From positions 1 through 64,000 of the forward strand of contig CAWDQE010000017.1 of NCBI GenBank assembly GCA_963804375.1: a stretch of DNA of 64,000 nt, read 5' to 3'. Made by a program: the position numbers and the translations under genes. Below the pieces are notes generated by a model. The model was not told where the DNA came from. It saw only the letters and a program-made list of their open reading frames with translations, and did not search any database. Source of the stretch: JANXQG01 sp963804375. GTDB lineage: Bacteria > Planctomycetota > Planctomycetia > Pirellulales > Thermoguttaceae. This document shows positions 37,911-47,596 of this stretch, one piece after another; the stretch's first letter is position 1, and each line of letters starts with the position of its first letter.

Positions 37911-38201
37911 GTGTATGACGCCCTATTTGCCAGCCAAATCGAGGCATACCAGGAATGGCTCGAAGGCACTGCCCGTGGCAAGTTTCGTGGGCTGGAGACC
38001 CATGTCATGGAATTGCCAGAAAATCTTGCCGAAAATGGCCCTACTTGCCGCCTCTTGATGCCCGTAGTAAATTGCTATGTGGAATTGGCGATGAAGCAGT
38101 GTCGATCTTCCTGTTGGAAGGGACCGTTCAAAGAACTGGAATGCGAGGAACTCTCTCATGGATCTCAAACAGGCCATGAACAAGATGAAAAGTGCCCATG
38201 A
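37911..38201 (+). CDS. Doubtful small protein upstream of unknown module
   Basis: A frame opening at a GTG reads YDALFASQIEAYQEWLEG and then FRGLETHVMELPENLAENG, which looks protein-like, but the last third does not and there is no ribosome binding site. It overlaps the start of the following gene by 44 bases. It may be the remains of a gene or a leader region. The stretch 37669-37910 holds nothing else except a short hairpin at 37755-37776. Confidence 0.3.
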   Translation: MYDALFASQIEAYQEWLEGTARGKFRGLETHVMELPENLAENGPTCRLLMPVVNCYVELAMKQCRSSCWKGPFKELECEELSHGSQTGHEQDEKCP

Positions 38202-39228
38202 CAAGCCCTTTTTCTTCTTTTTTTGCGACCAGGGTGCGGATGGCAAACCCGTCCTGCTGGTGGACGTGAAGCCCATTGCCCAGAAAGAAATCGCGGAAGT
38301 GCTGGCGACGGCCAAAAAGAAGACCAAGATTCTGGGGAAAATGTCGATCAACCCGGCGGGCGAGCTTGACGTTGTCCCCAAGGGCAACGCTCCGAGCAAC
38401 CTCGCCACGGGCATCCAGAAAGCATCGCGCGACGCCAATGCCATGGTGTTCCGCAGCATCAACATCGGCGCCGCTGAGAAAGAGGAAGAGGAAGAGCAAG
38501 GCGGGGAAACCGCCGATAGTCCCGAGGTGGCCGCCCTGCGTGCGAAAATCAAGGCATTCGAGCCGGCGTTCCGCAAGGCAGTTGAGAGTGGCGGCCCCCA
38601 GGCCGACACGGTCAAGCTGCTTTACGAGAAGATGGAAGAAGGCCTCGCCGAGGGGAAAGTGCCGCTGGCCGGCCAGATCCTAGAGAAGCTGCAGGCCGCC
38701 GTCACGAACCTGCTCAAGGGCGCGCTGGCGAAACAGGGCTCGGTTCCGCAGACGTCGCCCGCCCCGCCGCCGGTCCCGCCGCCAACCGGTGGCCGACCCC
38801 CAAGCACGCCGCCCCCTGGCGGAGGGAAGCCTCCCGAGTTCGTGCCCGCCTGGGCCGCGGCCAAGATCGCCTGGCAAGCCGCGAGCGACACAGTGGACAG
38901 CCAGATCACGCAACTGCAACGGGCGCTGCGCGAGTCGGCGGACGACGAGTTGAAGCAGATCGGCGAGTTCGGGCTCAATGCCCTCACCGGCAACTTCAAG
39001 GTGCCCCTGCTGGCCGCCATCCGCGGCGTCGACAGCGCCGGCGGTCCCGCGCTCAAGGCCGCTGCCGACAAACTCGTGGCGATCATCGACGGTTTCCAGA
39101 AGCACATCAACAGCGACGAAGGCGTCGCTGCCTGCGACGACAATCCGTTCGGCGTCACCGTCACCATCAAGTCGTCGCTTAAGGAGGCGTTCGACGAAAT
39201 GAAGCAGGCGCTGGCGACCGTTACCTGA
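38158..39228 (+). CDS. Unknown protein with proline-rich hinge, 356 aa
   Basis: Not recognised. The ATG at 38158 follows GAGGAACTCTCTC. Three parts are visible. The first, residues ~1-100, is a compact alpha/beta domain (MDLKQAMNKMKSAHDKPF, FFFCDQGADGKPVLLVDVK, LGKMSINPAGELDVVPKG). Next are a helical segment and a proline-rich hinge (PAPPPVPPPTGGRPP). The C-terminal helical domain has weakly repeating Leu and Ala positions. There is no signal peptide or membrane helix, so it is probably cytoplasmic or secreted by a special route. It lies 103 bases upstream of a second unknown protein and the two form a likely operon bounded by R4 and R5. Confidence 0.7.
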   Translation: MDLKQAMNKMKSAHDKPFFFFFCDQGADGKPVLLVDVKPIAQKEIAEVLATAKKKTKILGKMSINPAGELDVVPKGNAPSNLATGIQKASRDANAMVFRSINIGAAEKEEEEEQGGETADSPEVAALRAKIKAFEPAFRKAVESGGPQADTVKLLYEKMEEGLAEGKVPLAGQILEKLQAAVTNLLKGALAKQGSVPQTSPAPPPVPPPTGGRPPSTPPPGGGKPPEFVPAWAAAKIAWQAASDTVDSQITQLQRALRESADDELKQIGEFGLNALTGNFKVPLLAAIRGVDSAGGPALKAAADKLVAIIDGFQKHINSDEGVAACDDNPFGVTVTIKSSLKEAFDEMKQALATVT

Positions 39229-39331
39229 CGCGTTGCCGAATGCCGCCGGCGGTCGGGAAAACCCCGTTCCGACCCCGGGAAATTGCCAGTCTGGGGACCT
39301 TGCGCGACCACTATCAACCGGGAGATGAATC

Positions 39332-41140
39332 ATGCCATCCATCGAAGGATTCAAGCGAGCGTTTCAGAAAGTCTTCAAGTCCAGCGGCGACAACTACCAG
39401 ATCCGCCGGGCCAAAGTGGCCGAGGCGGTGAACCACCTGGAACGCGCCGTGGCGCACATGAAAAAAGAGCTCAAGGGGGACCTGGCCCGCAGTCACGAAG
39501 ACGAGCTCAAACGGCTACAAGGCGAGCTGGCCAAGGCCGACAAGGTGGCCGAGAGAGCGCCGGGTGACGCCTTCAAGCTGCTCGACAAGGTCAAAGCCGA
39601 TGCCCGCACGGCCGCCACGGCCGCCCAGAACGCAGCCAAGAAGGTGCCCAAGAAACTGGTCCTCACCGACGGCAGCCAGGCCAAGGTCTTCCCCAACGAC
39701 ATCCCCGGCTTCGAAAACATGAACGACAAGCAGCGTGAGGAGATCGCCGTCAAGGTCGGCGAAAAGATCACCAAGGGCAAGGCGCTCTTCGCGCAAATCA
39801 GCAAGAACAAGAAGCTGGGCAAGATGTTTTCGCCGACCCCCGAAGACGTCGCCGACATGATGTGGTTCATCAAGACCAAGGCCGAGGAGAAGATCGGCGA
39901 GGCCTACGAGCGCGGGGCCCTGACCATCCCCGACCCGGACAACCGCCTCCGCGAGATGTTCGACAAGTGCTCGGCGGTCTATGCCCGCGATTCGTCCCAC
40001 ATGAACGACCAACAGAAGAAGACGGGCGGCCAGGCCCGCGGCATGGATTTCTACGAGGGCGTCAACGAGGGCGAGATCGGCGACGTGGGCAAGCTGCTCC
40101 CCTCCGGCATGCGGACCGTGCTGCTGCAGCAGGTGGAAACGGCCAAGGGCGAAAAACGCCTGTACATCAAGATGGAGACCGAGTCGGCCCGCCTCAAGGG
40201 CAAGTTCTGGAAGAAGAAGTTCTGGAACGAGGAGGTCGAGTCCCGGCCGCGCAAGGCCAAGGACTACGGCCGTTCCCTCCTGCACCTGGGGAACCTGATC
40301 AAGGCCAAGCTCGGCATGAGCCAGGGCGAAGACCCCACCCTCCGTGCTTTTCGCGAGAAAGTCCCCTCCGACATCAAGACCCTGTTCGAGACCGCCGTCA
40401 AGTCGGCCAAGGCGAAAAGTCCCCAGGCGCACAAGATCATCGAGAAGGCCGGCAAGGGCGGCATCCAGGCGATGTTCGACGCCTTCGACCAGATCCGCGA
40501 AGCAGGGGTCCCCCTGGACGCGGACACGTTCAAGGCCATCAACGAATGCGCCGCCGCCACGTTCGAGAAGTTCGGCACGGAGGACCTCGACTCTCGCATC
40601 GGCGAAGAAGTGGTGGTGGAAATGGACGATCTACTGCCGCCACCCGAAGAAGAGGAGCCGCCGCTGGACAAACCCCGCACGATCGAGTTGCTGAGCGTCA
40701 GCATCCGCGACGTCGGCGCCTGTGCGCACACCGACGAACTGTCCGACCTCCGCCGCGTGCTGACCGCGGCCAAGGCAGCCCTCGAGAAGGCCGACGGCGG
40801 CCCCCTCAAGGACGATGTGCTCGTCAAGTCGACGGCAAGGCAACTGCAAGGTAAGCTGCCGCCGCTGAAGCGATTGATCAGTCAGATGGAAGTCGACGCG
40901 GGCGACACGACCGCCGTGCTGGGGACGCTGGCAGAGCAGACCGCCGAGGTCGAGGCCTGCCAGCACACGGACGACCTGGCGGACCTGAAAGAGGTCTTCA
41001 AGACGGCCGCCACGGCGGTCCAGAACGTCAAGAAGAACACAACGTTCTTCGCCAACCCGATGGTTAAATCGACCGTGCTGAAGCTGGAAGAGAAGCTCAA
41101 GCCCCTGGGCCGCCTGATCGTGAACATGGAAAAGAAATGA
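39332..41140 (+). CDS. Unknown helical protein with duplicated C-terminal domain, 602 aa
   Basis: Not recognised. GGGAG lies upstream of the ATG. Residues ~20-110 form a Lys/Ala-rich coiled-coil region (NHLERAVAHMKKELKGD). A central globular part has MRTVLLQQVETAKGEKRLYIKMETESARL and KDYGRSLLHLGNLIKAKLG. An acidic linker (LLPPPEEEEPPL) leads to two tandem copies of a ~80-residue helical unit. Each opens with V(G/E)AC(A/Q)HTD(E/D)L(S/A)DL, passes VKST and closes with PL(K/G)RLI. No signal peptide is present. It is encoded with the 356-residue protein. An effector- or toxin-like role is conceivable but not shown. Confidence 0.7.
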   Translation: MPSIEGFKRAFQKVFKSSGDNYQIRRAKVAEAVNHLERAVAHMKKELKGDLARSHEDELKRLQGELAKADKVAERAPGDAFKLLDKVKADARTAATAAQNAAKKVPKKLVLTDGSQAKVFPNDIPGFENMNDKQREEIAVKVGEKITKGKALFAQISKNKKLGKMFSPTPEDVADMMWFIKTKAEEKIGEAYERGALTIPDPDNRLREMFDKCSAVYARDSSHMNDQQKKTGGQARGMDFYEGVNEGEIGDVGKLLPSGMRTVLLQQVETAKGEKRLYIKMETESARLKGKFWKKKFWNEEVESRPRKAKDYGRSLLHLGNLIKAKLGMSQGEDPTLRAFREKVPSDIKTLFETAVKSAKAKSPQAHKIIEKAGKGGIQAMFDAFDQIREAGVPLDADTFKAINECAAATFEKFGTEDLDSRIGEEVVVEMDDLLPPPEEEEPPLDKPRTIELLSVSIRDVGACAHTDELSDLRRVLTAAKAALEKADGGPLKDDVLVKSTARQLQGKLPPLKRLISQMEVDAGDTTAVLGTLAEQTAEVEACQHTDDLADLKEVFKTAATAVQNVKKNTTFFANPMVKSTVLKLEEKLKPLGRLIVNMEKK

Positions 41141-41529
41141 AGCGGGTGAGGCGGCGTTTAGTGCCAATCCCGCCCCCACTGGGCAAGCCCAACTGGAAGC
41201 CGGCTCGTAAGAACGCCCTGCCGTTCACGCGACCCGTGCTCGTTGGCAGTGGTCCCCCGGGCCGTGAGCCCGCCACTTCAAGATCGCTCGCCGCCTCCGG
41301 CACCGCCGCGTCAGGCTCATGGTCAGCCGGCACCGCCACCCCTCCCAGCCCCAGGACTCATGCATGAGGCCTCATGGTTTATCGGAATCGACGCCAGTTT
41401 GAGATTCCCCTCTGCCGATCTTGCCGGCTACCGGCAAACAGCATCTTCCTCCCTCCGAAAACCCTCGTCGGAATCACGACGGAATCTCCGTTCTGGGGCG
41501 AAAACCCTTGACACTAGCGACCCCGCCGG
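41141..41529. other. 389-base gap, no gene seen
   Basis: The frames here are Pro/Arg/Ser-rich without starts. Nothing recognisable is present before the amidohydrolase remnant. Confidence 0.4.
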
Positions 41530-41920
41530 AATAATAACTGGCGTTATCGCGGAGTCAACTTTGTCATCGCGCACTTCGGCAACCCCTGGGTCGTCGATGC
41601 GGCGGAAGTTCTCTGCAAAAATGAGCATGTCTGGGCCGACCTGTCAGGGCTGCTTGTCGGGGACGAAGCTTTCTTCACGGACTTTGACCGCCGTGGACTC
41701 CTGCACCGTTAAATCGAACCGATTCAAAGGAGCATAGAGTCTTCTGATCGGCCAGACAAGTTCCTGTACGGGAGTGACTGGCCGCTGAGCCCCCATGAGA
41801 GTCTACCGGGATGTCGTTCGCCTCATTTTCCCGGAGGAACACCACCAGGCAGTATTCCATGACAACGCACGCGCGTTGTTCAAGCTGCAGATGCCTGGAA
41901 CGGTGGCACGTCCAGATTGA
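41530..41920 (+). pseudogene. Amidohydrolase remnant (C-terminal third)
   Basis: In one frame the DNA encodes WRYRGVNFVIAHFGNPW, VVDAAEVLCKNEHVWADLSG, an in-frame TAA after GLLHR, then KFLYGSDWPLSP. After one extra C in a run of C (about 41792-41796) it continues as MRVYRDVVRLIFPEEHHQAV and FHDNARALFKL. These are the last strands of a TIM-barrel amidohydrolase, with the metal-binding Asp in GSDWP. The N-terminal two thirds are absent. It is a clear pseudogene between the unknown module and R5. Confidence 0.75.
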
Positions 41921-41930
41921 AAACCACCGA

Positions 41931-42070
41931 TTTCTCGGAACGCCGTCAGCTCGCCAACCTACGGCGGTCACCCCCTCCGCCGCGTCGAAGCGACATACCC
42001 GGCATCAAAAAGCCAGGAAACCGCCAGTTTTTCTTGACCGGCAGGAAATTTGACAGTCCACCTGACTTTC
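41931..42070 (+). repeat. Repeat R5
   Basis: Intact copy starting TTTCTCGGAACGCCGTCAGC. It has CGGCGGTCACCCCCTCCGCCG, CATCAAAAAGCCAGGAAACC, AGTTTTTCTTGACCGGC and CACCTGACTTTC. It lies between the amidohydrolase remnant and the 3' end of the FG-GAP gene. Confidence 0.8.
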
Positions 42071-42089
42071 CAGCCAGCCATTCCTGCCG

Positions 42090-43884
42090 TCACCACTCTT
42101 CAACCGTCACAGGCGCGAGACCGCCCGTCGCAGAGACGATGGATCCGCCGCGGATCGGGCCAACGATGACCAGACCGCGGTTCGTGGGAGCGAAGGGATT
42201 GTACGGAGTGGCAACGCCGGAAACGCTAATGTTGAATGTCTGCTGGGCCGTATCGCCAAACTGGTCGGTTGCCAGCACGGTCACGGTGCTCGATCCCGTT
42301 TGGAAAACGTTCGGCACCCAGTTCACGAGGCCGGTCGAGGCGTTGATACTCATGCCGGCCGGCGCGGCGCCGAGCGAGAATGTCATCGTTTGCGGGGTGC
42401 CGGCGTTGGTCTTGACCTGGTAGGCATACTTGCGGCCGATGGTCGCGGATTTGATCGCGGAGGAAGTGATCGTCGTCGCTCTGACTGTTGCAAGCACGTA
42501 GGCCGCGCCCTGCGTGCTGTCGACGACTTCTGTCGCTCCGACCGCTAGGTTGCTCCCGCTGATCGAAACCGAGCCGCCGAAACTGCTGGACGCCGCGCCA
42601 TCGACCGCGATGAGTCTAGCGGTTTCGGTCATGGTCGCCCAGCCGGAGCTGGGCTCGACGAATACGTAGGCCGCCCCTGGTGCGCTGGGGGGAGGGAGGT
42701 GTGTCCGTTCCGGGAAGATGGGGTGCTCCGACCACCACGGTATTGCCGCTGATCGAAACCGAGCCGCCGAAAATTTCGCCTGGCTCGCCATCGGACGGGG
42801 TGAGTTCCGCGGTCTGCGTCATGTTCGCCCAGCCGGAGCTGGGCTCGACGAATACGTAGGCCGCCCCTGGTCCGCTGACGCCGGGGACGGCAAAATCTGC
42901 TGAGGGCGCTCCGACCACCACGGTGTTGCCGCTGATCGAAACATGGCCGCCGAAATTGTCGTACGCCGCGCAGTTGTACGCGGTGAGAGTGGCGGTCTGC
43001 GTCATGCTCGCCCAGCCGGAGCCGGGCTCGACGAACACGTAGGCGGCGCGGGCCAGGGAACTGCCGACCGCCACGGTGTTACCGCTGATCGAAACCTCGC
43101 CGCCGAAGTAGTTTTCCGTCGCGCCGCCGGACGCGGTGAGCCGGGCAGTTTGCGTCATGTTTCTCCAGCCGAAGGCGGGTTCCGTGAACACGTAGGCCAC
43201 CCCCTGGGCATCGTTGCCGCCGACCGTCTTATTGTCCGCTCCGACCACCACAGTGCTGCCACTGATGGAAACCGAACAGCCGAAATTGTCCTGGGCCGCG
43301 CCGTCGTCGGCGGTGAGCTTGGCGGTCTGCGTCATGCTTGCCCAGCCGGAGCCGGGCTCCACGAATACGTAGGCCGCGCCCTGCGAGACGTTGCTGCCGA
43401 CCGTGGCTTCATCCGCTCCGACCACCACGGTATTGCCGCTGAACGAAACCGAGGAGCCAAACTGGTCGCTCGCCGAGCCATCGGACGCGGTGAGTTTGGC
43501 AACCTGTACCCAGCTGGTGCCGGAGGCGACGAATACGTAAGCCGCCCCTTGTTCGGATTTGGCACCAACCTCGGCGTCTGGCGCGCCGACCACCATCGTG
43601 TTCCCGCTAATCGCAACCGAGTCGCCGAAAAAGTTGTCCGCCGCACCATCCGACGCGGTGAGCTTGACCTGCGGCTGGACTGCCAAGGAGAAGGCCTCCT
43701 GCGTCGCGGCAGGCAAATCGGCTACGGTGAGATGCTGCGTCGCGGCGCTAATCGGACTCGCTGCGACGGAGAGCAGGGCGCGCGGCTCCAACGATTCGAC
43801 CGCAAGCCGCCGCCGCAAACCCCGGTTCCCTTGAGACTGGCTCATGGCCCGCCCAAAGCGGCGAAAAACCTGGATGAGGCCCAT
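42090..43884 (-). CDS. LEPR-XLL FG-GAP repeat exported protein (one frame change)
   Basis: Start at 43884 (MGLIQVFRRFGRAMSQ). The N-terminus has the planctomycete sorting signature LAVESLEPRALLS. Seven ~55-residue FG-GAP-like repeats follow, each reading like (K/R/T)LTA.DGA...FGGSVSISGNTVVVGA and ending AAYVFVEPGSGW. Next is an Ig-like/cadherin-type domain (YQVKTNAGTPQTMTFSLGAAP, VTVLATDQFGD). The gene changes frame between repeats 6 and 7 at a run of six G (42687-42692, plus strand). It is probably an extracellular adhesive or scaffold protein. The frame change could be assembly error, phase-variable slippage or a true lesion. Confidence 0.8.
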
Positions 43885-44357
43885 GTCTTGGATTCCCTGG
43901 CGAAGGTAATGCGAGCGGCACACCTGGACTTCGAAGCCGTGCGCAATCCGCCGAGCACGACGTGCGTCATATCGTCGTCTTCCCCGCCTCTACTGAGGAA
44001 GGCCGGGTTTGAAGACGTTTGTCACGCAATAATTCTAACCCGGCACGCGACTTGCGGCAACTCTCCGACGTTTGGTGCTGCAATTAAGACATAAGCGAAG
44101 GCACTCTCGGAGTTAATCTGGCTGAAAAAATGGGTGACGCGTGGATCTGTAGGCTGGGCCTCAAGAAACGAAGGTTATGCGACGCACAAACGCCCATCGT
44201 TTGATCGACCAGATATACGTCGGTTTGGTGCGCCAAGTCCTGGCAGTTCTTGATTCGGCGGTAAATGCCAGTATAATCATCCCGTTCGGCCCTTATCGGC
44301 TAAAGCACGGAGCATCGCGGGTGGCCGCTCGGTTACCTCCGATTTGAGAGATCGATT
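43885..44357. other. 473-base gap between divergent LEPR-XLL genes
   Basis: No gene is seen. The gap must hold the promoters of the two divergent exported-protein genes; I find no clear consensus boxes. Confidence 0.4.
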
Positions 44358-45065
44358 GTGTGGTGGGATTTCTTACGAAATTTGTCGTTGGGAAGGGGAT
44401 CGCACACAAAGACCCGCAGGGCAAGCCGCCGTTCCACGCGACGTTCGCGCACGCGGGGGTTCGAGTTTCTCGAAAATCGGCAGATGTTGTCCGGGAACCC
44501 ACTAACTCCGGCAGTCTTCACCGGCATCAATGTCCCTGACGCTGGCGGCCCCTACGACGTACTAATCGCGGCCCACGCGCCCTCAGTATCCCCGACTGTC
44601 ATTACCAACGCCAAATCGACAACCCTCCGACAAGGGATTGTCGGTACCCTCAGCGCGAGCGTCAACTCGCCCACCGCTGGCCAGAGCGTGACATTCACGT
44701 TTACGGGAGGGATGAGCGACAGCGTGCAGTTCGAAGTCGACGGTAACACCGTCGGAACGCGAGTGAATCTGGTCGTGGTGAACGGCGTGGCCCAAGCGAC
44801 TTTCGGCATCTCATTTCCAAGCGCGGGAGTTCACACGATCGGTATTATCGACTTTGTGAACAGCACGGGCCCAAGTGTCCATTCAGATCTTGCTGCTTTT
44901 ACGGAGTTGAACGTGACGGTCACACCGGCGGCAAGCACCACGGTCTTTAGCGCGAGCCTCAACCACGCCACCGTCGGCGGCAAAGGCGGTATTGGATCTG
45001 TGGCAATGCTCAGCACGAGCGTCAGTTGGCCCAACGTCGGCCACTGGACATTCACATTTCCTTGA
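44358..45065 (+). CDS. LEPR-XLL Ig-like exported protein, prematurely ended
   Basis: 235 residues from a GTG at 44358. A basic start (KTRRASRRSTRRSRTR) leads to the sorting motif FEFLENRQMLSG, then an Ig-like repeat (VGTLSASVNSPTAGQSVTFTF, VQFEVDGNTVGTRVN, VVVNGVAQATF). A second repeat begins (VSWPNVGHWTFTFP) but a TGA at 45063-45065 stops it. The DNA downstream to about 45230 still encodes FEVDGNTVGPRTN in the same frame, so the gene was once longer. It is probably a truncated surface protein. Confidence 0.65.
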   Translation: MWWDFLRNLSLGRGSHTKTRRASRRSTRRSRTRGFEFLENRQMLSGNPLTPAVFTGINVPDAGGPYDVLIAAHAPSVSPTVITNAKSTTLRQGIVGTLSASVNSPTAGQSVTFTFTGGMSDSVQFEVDGNTVGTRVNLVVVNGVAQATFGISFPSAGVHTIGIIDFVNSTGPSVHSDLAAFTELNVTVTPAASTTVFSASLNHATVGGKGGIGSVAMLSTSVSWPNVGHWTFTFP

Positions 45066-45264
45066 GGGACGAGCGTCGTCGCGCATTTCGAGGTCGACGG
45101 AAACACCGTCGGACCGCGAACGAATATGGGCGTAATCGAACTGGGCGTGGTGAATGGCGTGGTGCCTTGGGGCGGACCTGGCGCACCGGGCAGGCTTCAG
45201 GCGGTCAAGTTCAGTCCTTTCTCCCTCTGACAGTGCGAAGTATTTTGACGTAACTCCATCTACC

Positions 45265-45401
45265 CAAGTCAGCCCGCTAACCTGCGGCGGTCACCCCCTC
45301 CTCCGCGTCGAAACGGCAGGGCCGGCATCAAAAAGTCAGGAAACCTCTGGTTTTTATTGACTGGCCGGCAATTTGAATCGCTCGCCTGACTTTCGTGATT
45401 C
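45265..45401 (+). repeat. Repeat R6
   Basis: Contains CCCGCTAACCTGCGGCGGTC, CATCAAAAAGTCAGGAAACC, a TTTTTATTGACTGGCCGGCA variant of the TTGAC segment and CGCCTGACTTTCG. The opposite strand of its right end supplies the last codons and stop of the APH-like gene. Confidence 0.75.
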
Positions 45402-46409
45402 AGCGCACCGTACGTCGATATAGCGACCGGAGCTGATTTTCGTAGAAATCAGGGCCGTGCCCGCTGGCATCCGGTTTTTGATGCGCGCGCACGATTCCTC
45501 CAGCCAGCGGAGGATCAGGAGCAATTCGTGAACGCGAACGTCGGTCAACCCAATCGGCCTGCCGCCAAGCGTCAAATACTCCTCCACAAGGATCTCCACA
45601 CCTTCTTTCACGCCGTGGACATTTCGATTCCCGCGGCTGACAATTGCGAGGTCGTATGCTGGATCGCCAATGCAGGCCATCTCCCAGTCAACGATGCCGA
45701 CCAGTGGCTCCTCGCGACTGGATTCCTCCCAATTCCAGAGGAGGTTCTGCGGCAGAAGGTCGCCGTGCAGGAGACACGTGCCACCACCGGATGGAAGATG
45801 CCCCTGGATCCATTCCCGAATCTCTTGTGCCGACGGAAATTCTGCAAACAACGCTCCATCGAGTTCAGTTAATCGTGCCTTCACGTGCTGGGTACGATCA
45901 ACGCTGCTCGCAAGGTGATGGAACTGCCCAACGGCCATTTGATGAACGTTGGCCGCCGCGCGGCCAATCGATCGAAGGGTTGACGGGCTTTTGAACGCGT
46001 CCAAAGACGTACCTGGCACGGCCGTCTCAATCATCCCAATGACCTGGGACTCGTCGTCCACGACGAAGCAGATGAATTCGGGAATCGCCTGAGGGAAATC
46101 CGCCCTCTTCAAGGCCTGCAACGTTTGCCCTTCCTGCAGCAAGCGTTCACGTGGCTCGGGCCCTGTCTGCCAGTCGTGGCGCTGCTGGAGCAATCGCAGA
46201 ATGTACCCATGCTCGGCATGTGCCACCGATGGACTCCTGTCCTGGATCCAAAACTTGTAGTTCTCATGCCACAAACCTCCTGGGATACGTTCGATCTTGC
46301 CCTCGATGCCAGCCGCGAATCCGGAGCGGGCATGGAGCGACCGCTCAATCAAGTGTCGCAGATCGCCGTAATTGTCCCGAATCCAACGTCTTGTCATGGC
46401 ATGGACCAA
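45354..46409 (-). CDS. Aminoglycoside phosphotransferase-fold kinase
   Basis: 351 residues. The APH/choline-kinase fold is shown by the Brenner motif LLHGDLLPQNLLW (about 45740-45775) and the metal-binding IVDWEMACIGDPAYDLA (about 45650-45690). The N-terminus has GLWHENYKFWI in place of the glycine loop. Such enzymes phosphorylate small alcohols or sugars; drug resistance should not be assumed. The last ~15 residues (ESRKSGERFKLPASQ) are read from repeat R6, so the original C-terminus was probably replaced. No good ribosome binding site is seen; an ATG at 46397 is an alternative start. Confidence 0.8.
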   Translation of the reverse strand: MVHAMTRRWIRDNYGDLRHLIERSLHARSGFAAGIEGKIERIPGGLWHENYKFWIQDRSPSVAHAEHGYILRLLQQRHDWQTGPEPRERLLQEGQTLQALKRADFPQAIPEFICFVVDDESQVIGMIETAVPGTSLDAFKSPSTLRSIGRAAANVHQMAVGQFHHLASSVDRTQHVKARLTELDGALFAEFPSAQEIREWIQGHLPSGGGTCLLHGDLLPQNLLWNWEESSREEPLVGIVDWEMACIGDPAYDLAIVSRGNRNVHGVKEGVEILVEEYLTLGGRPIGLTDVRVHELLLILRWLEESCARIKNRMPAGTALISTKISSGRYIDVRCAESRKSGERFKLPASQ

Positions 46410-46422
46410 TGGACTGCCAGAA

Positions 46423-47596
46423 TCATGCTGCCTTTCGGTAACGAGTCACTATTCTCGGTCGTCGCTGCACGTGACGCAAGTGCCATCGCGTGATCTCGGC
46501 GTTGCCGCAGGCTCTACCGAGACGGTCGTATTCCGTCTCATTGTCTGCCCCCCCAGCGTCCGCAAATTGCCTCCGGCAGCAAGGGCACTCGCTTTCGTAC
46601 CCTTTAGCGAGCGCCGAGAACGCAGTCGGTTGCGGAATGGTCATGATCGCCCGGAACGCCAACGGAGTCGCAATGCGCGTAGTGGCGATAGGTGATACCG
46701 CCGACCGAATGACCGAGGATCTCGACCGACGACTCGGGCATGTGCTCGTCGTAGTACGTGGCACAGGTCTTGCGAAGGTCCTTGAGTTCCCAGGGCTCGT
46801 CTTCTCCGGTCTCGACGTTCAGCTTGAACTTGATGCCAGCGAGGTTGCAGAGTTCCTGGAAGCGAACATTGGGGCGAGATCCGCCGCCGAAGAAGATGGG
46901 CTCGTCCGCGACCGGATTGTCGGGCATGAGGCTCTTGACGTGAGCGTGAACGACACGATTCATCGGCCGGTAGAAGGTTCTTCCCGTTTTCACCCGGCGA
47001 TAAAAGAGCCACCCCCAGGGCGATTGTTCTTTGACCTCACGGTCTGGCGATTGGCGACCCCAAGACACGTGCCGCCAGAGGATCGGCTCGTGGAACGGCT
47101 CCGATTTCCATACCGTTCCGGTATCAACGCCGTAGTTGAAGAACAGGACAATCGCACTCCGCCAGTACCGCCCAATCGGCATCAGACGGTCCCAACCTCG
47201 CGGGCGTTCCATCTCGTGAGTGGCAAAGTAAAGGGCGTTGAGCTCCGCCTTGGTCAGATAGTGTCGGCCTGCCACGTCGCGTTGTGGCCTGGACTTCGGA
47301 AAACGAGGCGGCGACTCGATGAGATCCTGTTCCCAAGCCCACGAAATAATGGCACGCAGGTGGTCGCGGGCCTTGTTCGCGGTTCGACCGGGATTTGATC
47401 CCTCGTCAGCGACCGCACGCTCGTGGACCCAATCCAGAAACTCGCGAATTTCCTTTCGGCCAAGGTTCTCGATCTCGGCTCCGCCTCCCCATTCCTCCCA
47501 TTTTTTGAGAGTCGTTTGGTACTCGTCCCGAGTGCCACTCGCCGGGCTTCGGGAACCAAGGTATTTCGCTACGGCAGTTTTAAGGGTCGTCGGCAT
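46423..47596 (-). CDS. Tyrosine recombinase/integrase (one frame change)
   Basis: An N-terminal core-binding domain (LKTAVAKYLGSRSPASGTRD, DHLRAIISWAWEQDLI) is followed by the catalytic domain with WELKDLRKTCATYYDE (second Arg), SSVEILGHSVGGITYRHY (His and the nucleophile Tyr). The usual first-arginine motif TGxRxxE is not seen; the position reads NYGVDTGTVWKSE. At about 46672-46676 one extra base shifts the frame. Beyond it the protein continues TPLAFRAIMTIPQPTAFSAL and a CPCC motif (ESECPCCRRQF). Planctomycete genomes contain similar recombinases. It is not next to a tRNA, so its target is unknown. Confidence 0.8.

Noticed and set aside
45354..46409. Antibiotic resistance gene
   Set aside because: The APH fold is shared by many small-molecule kinases; there is no resistance context.
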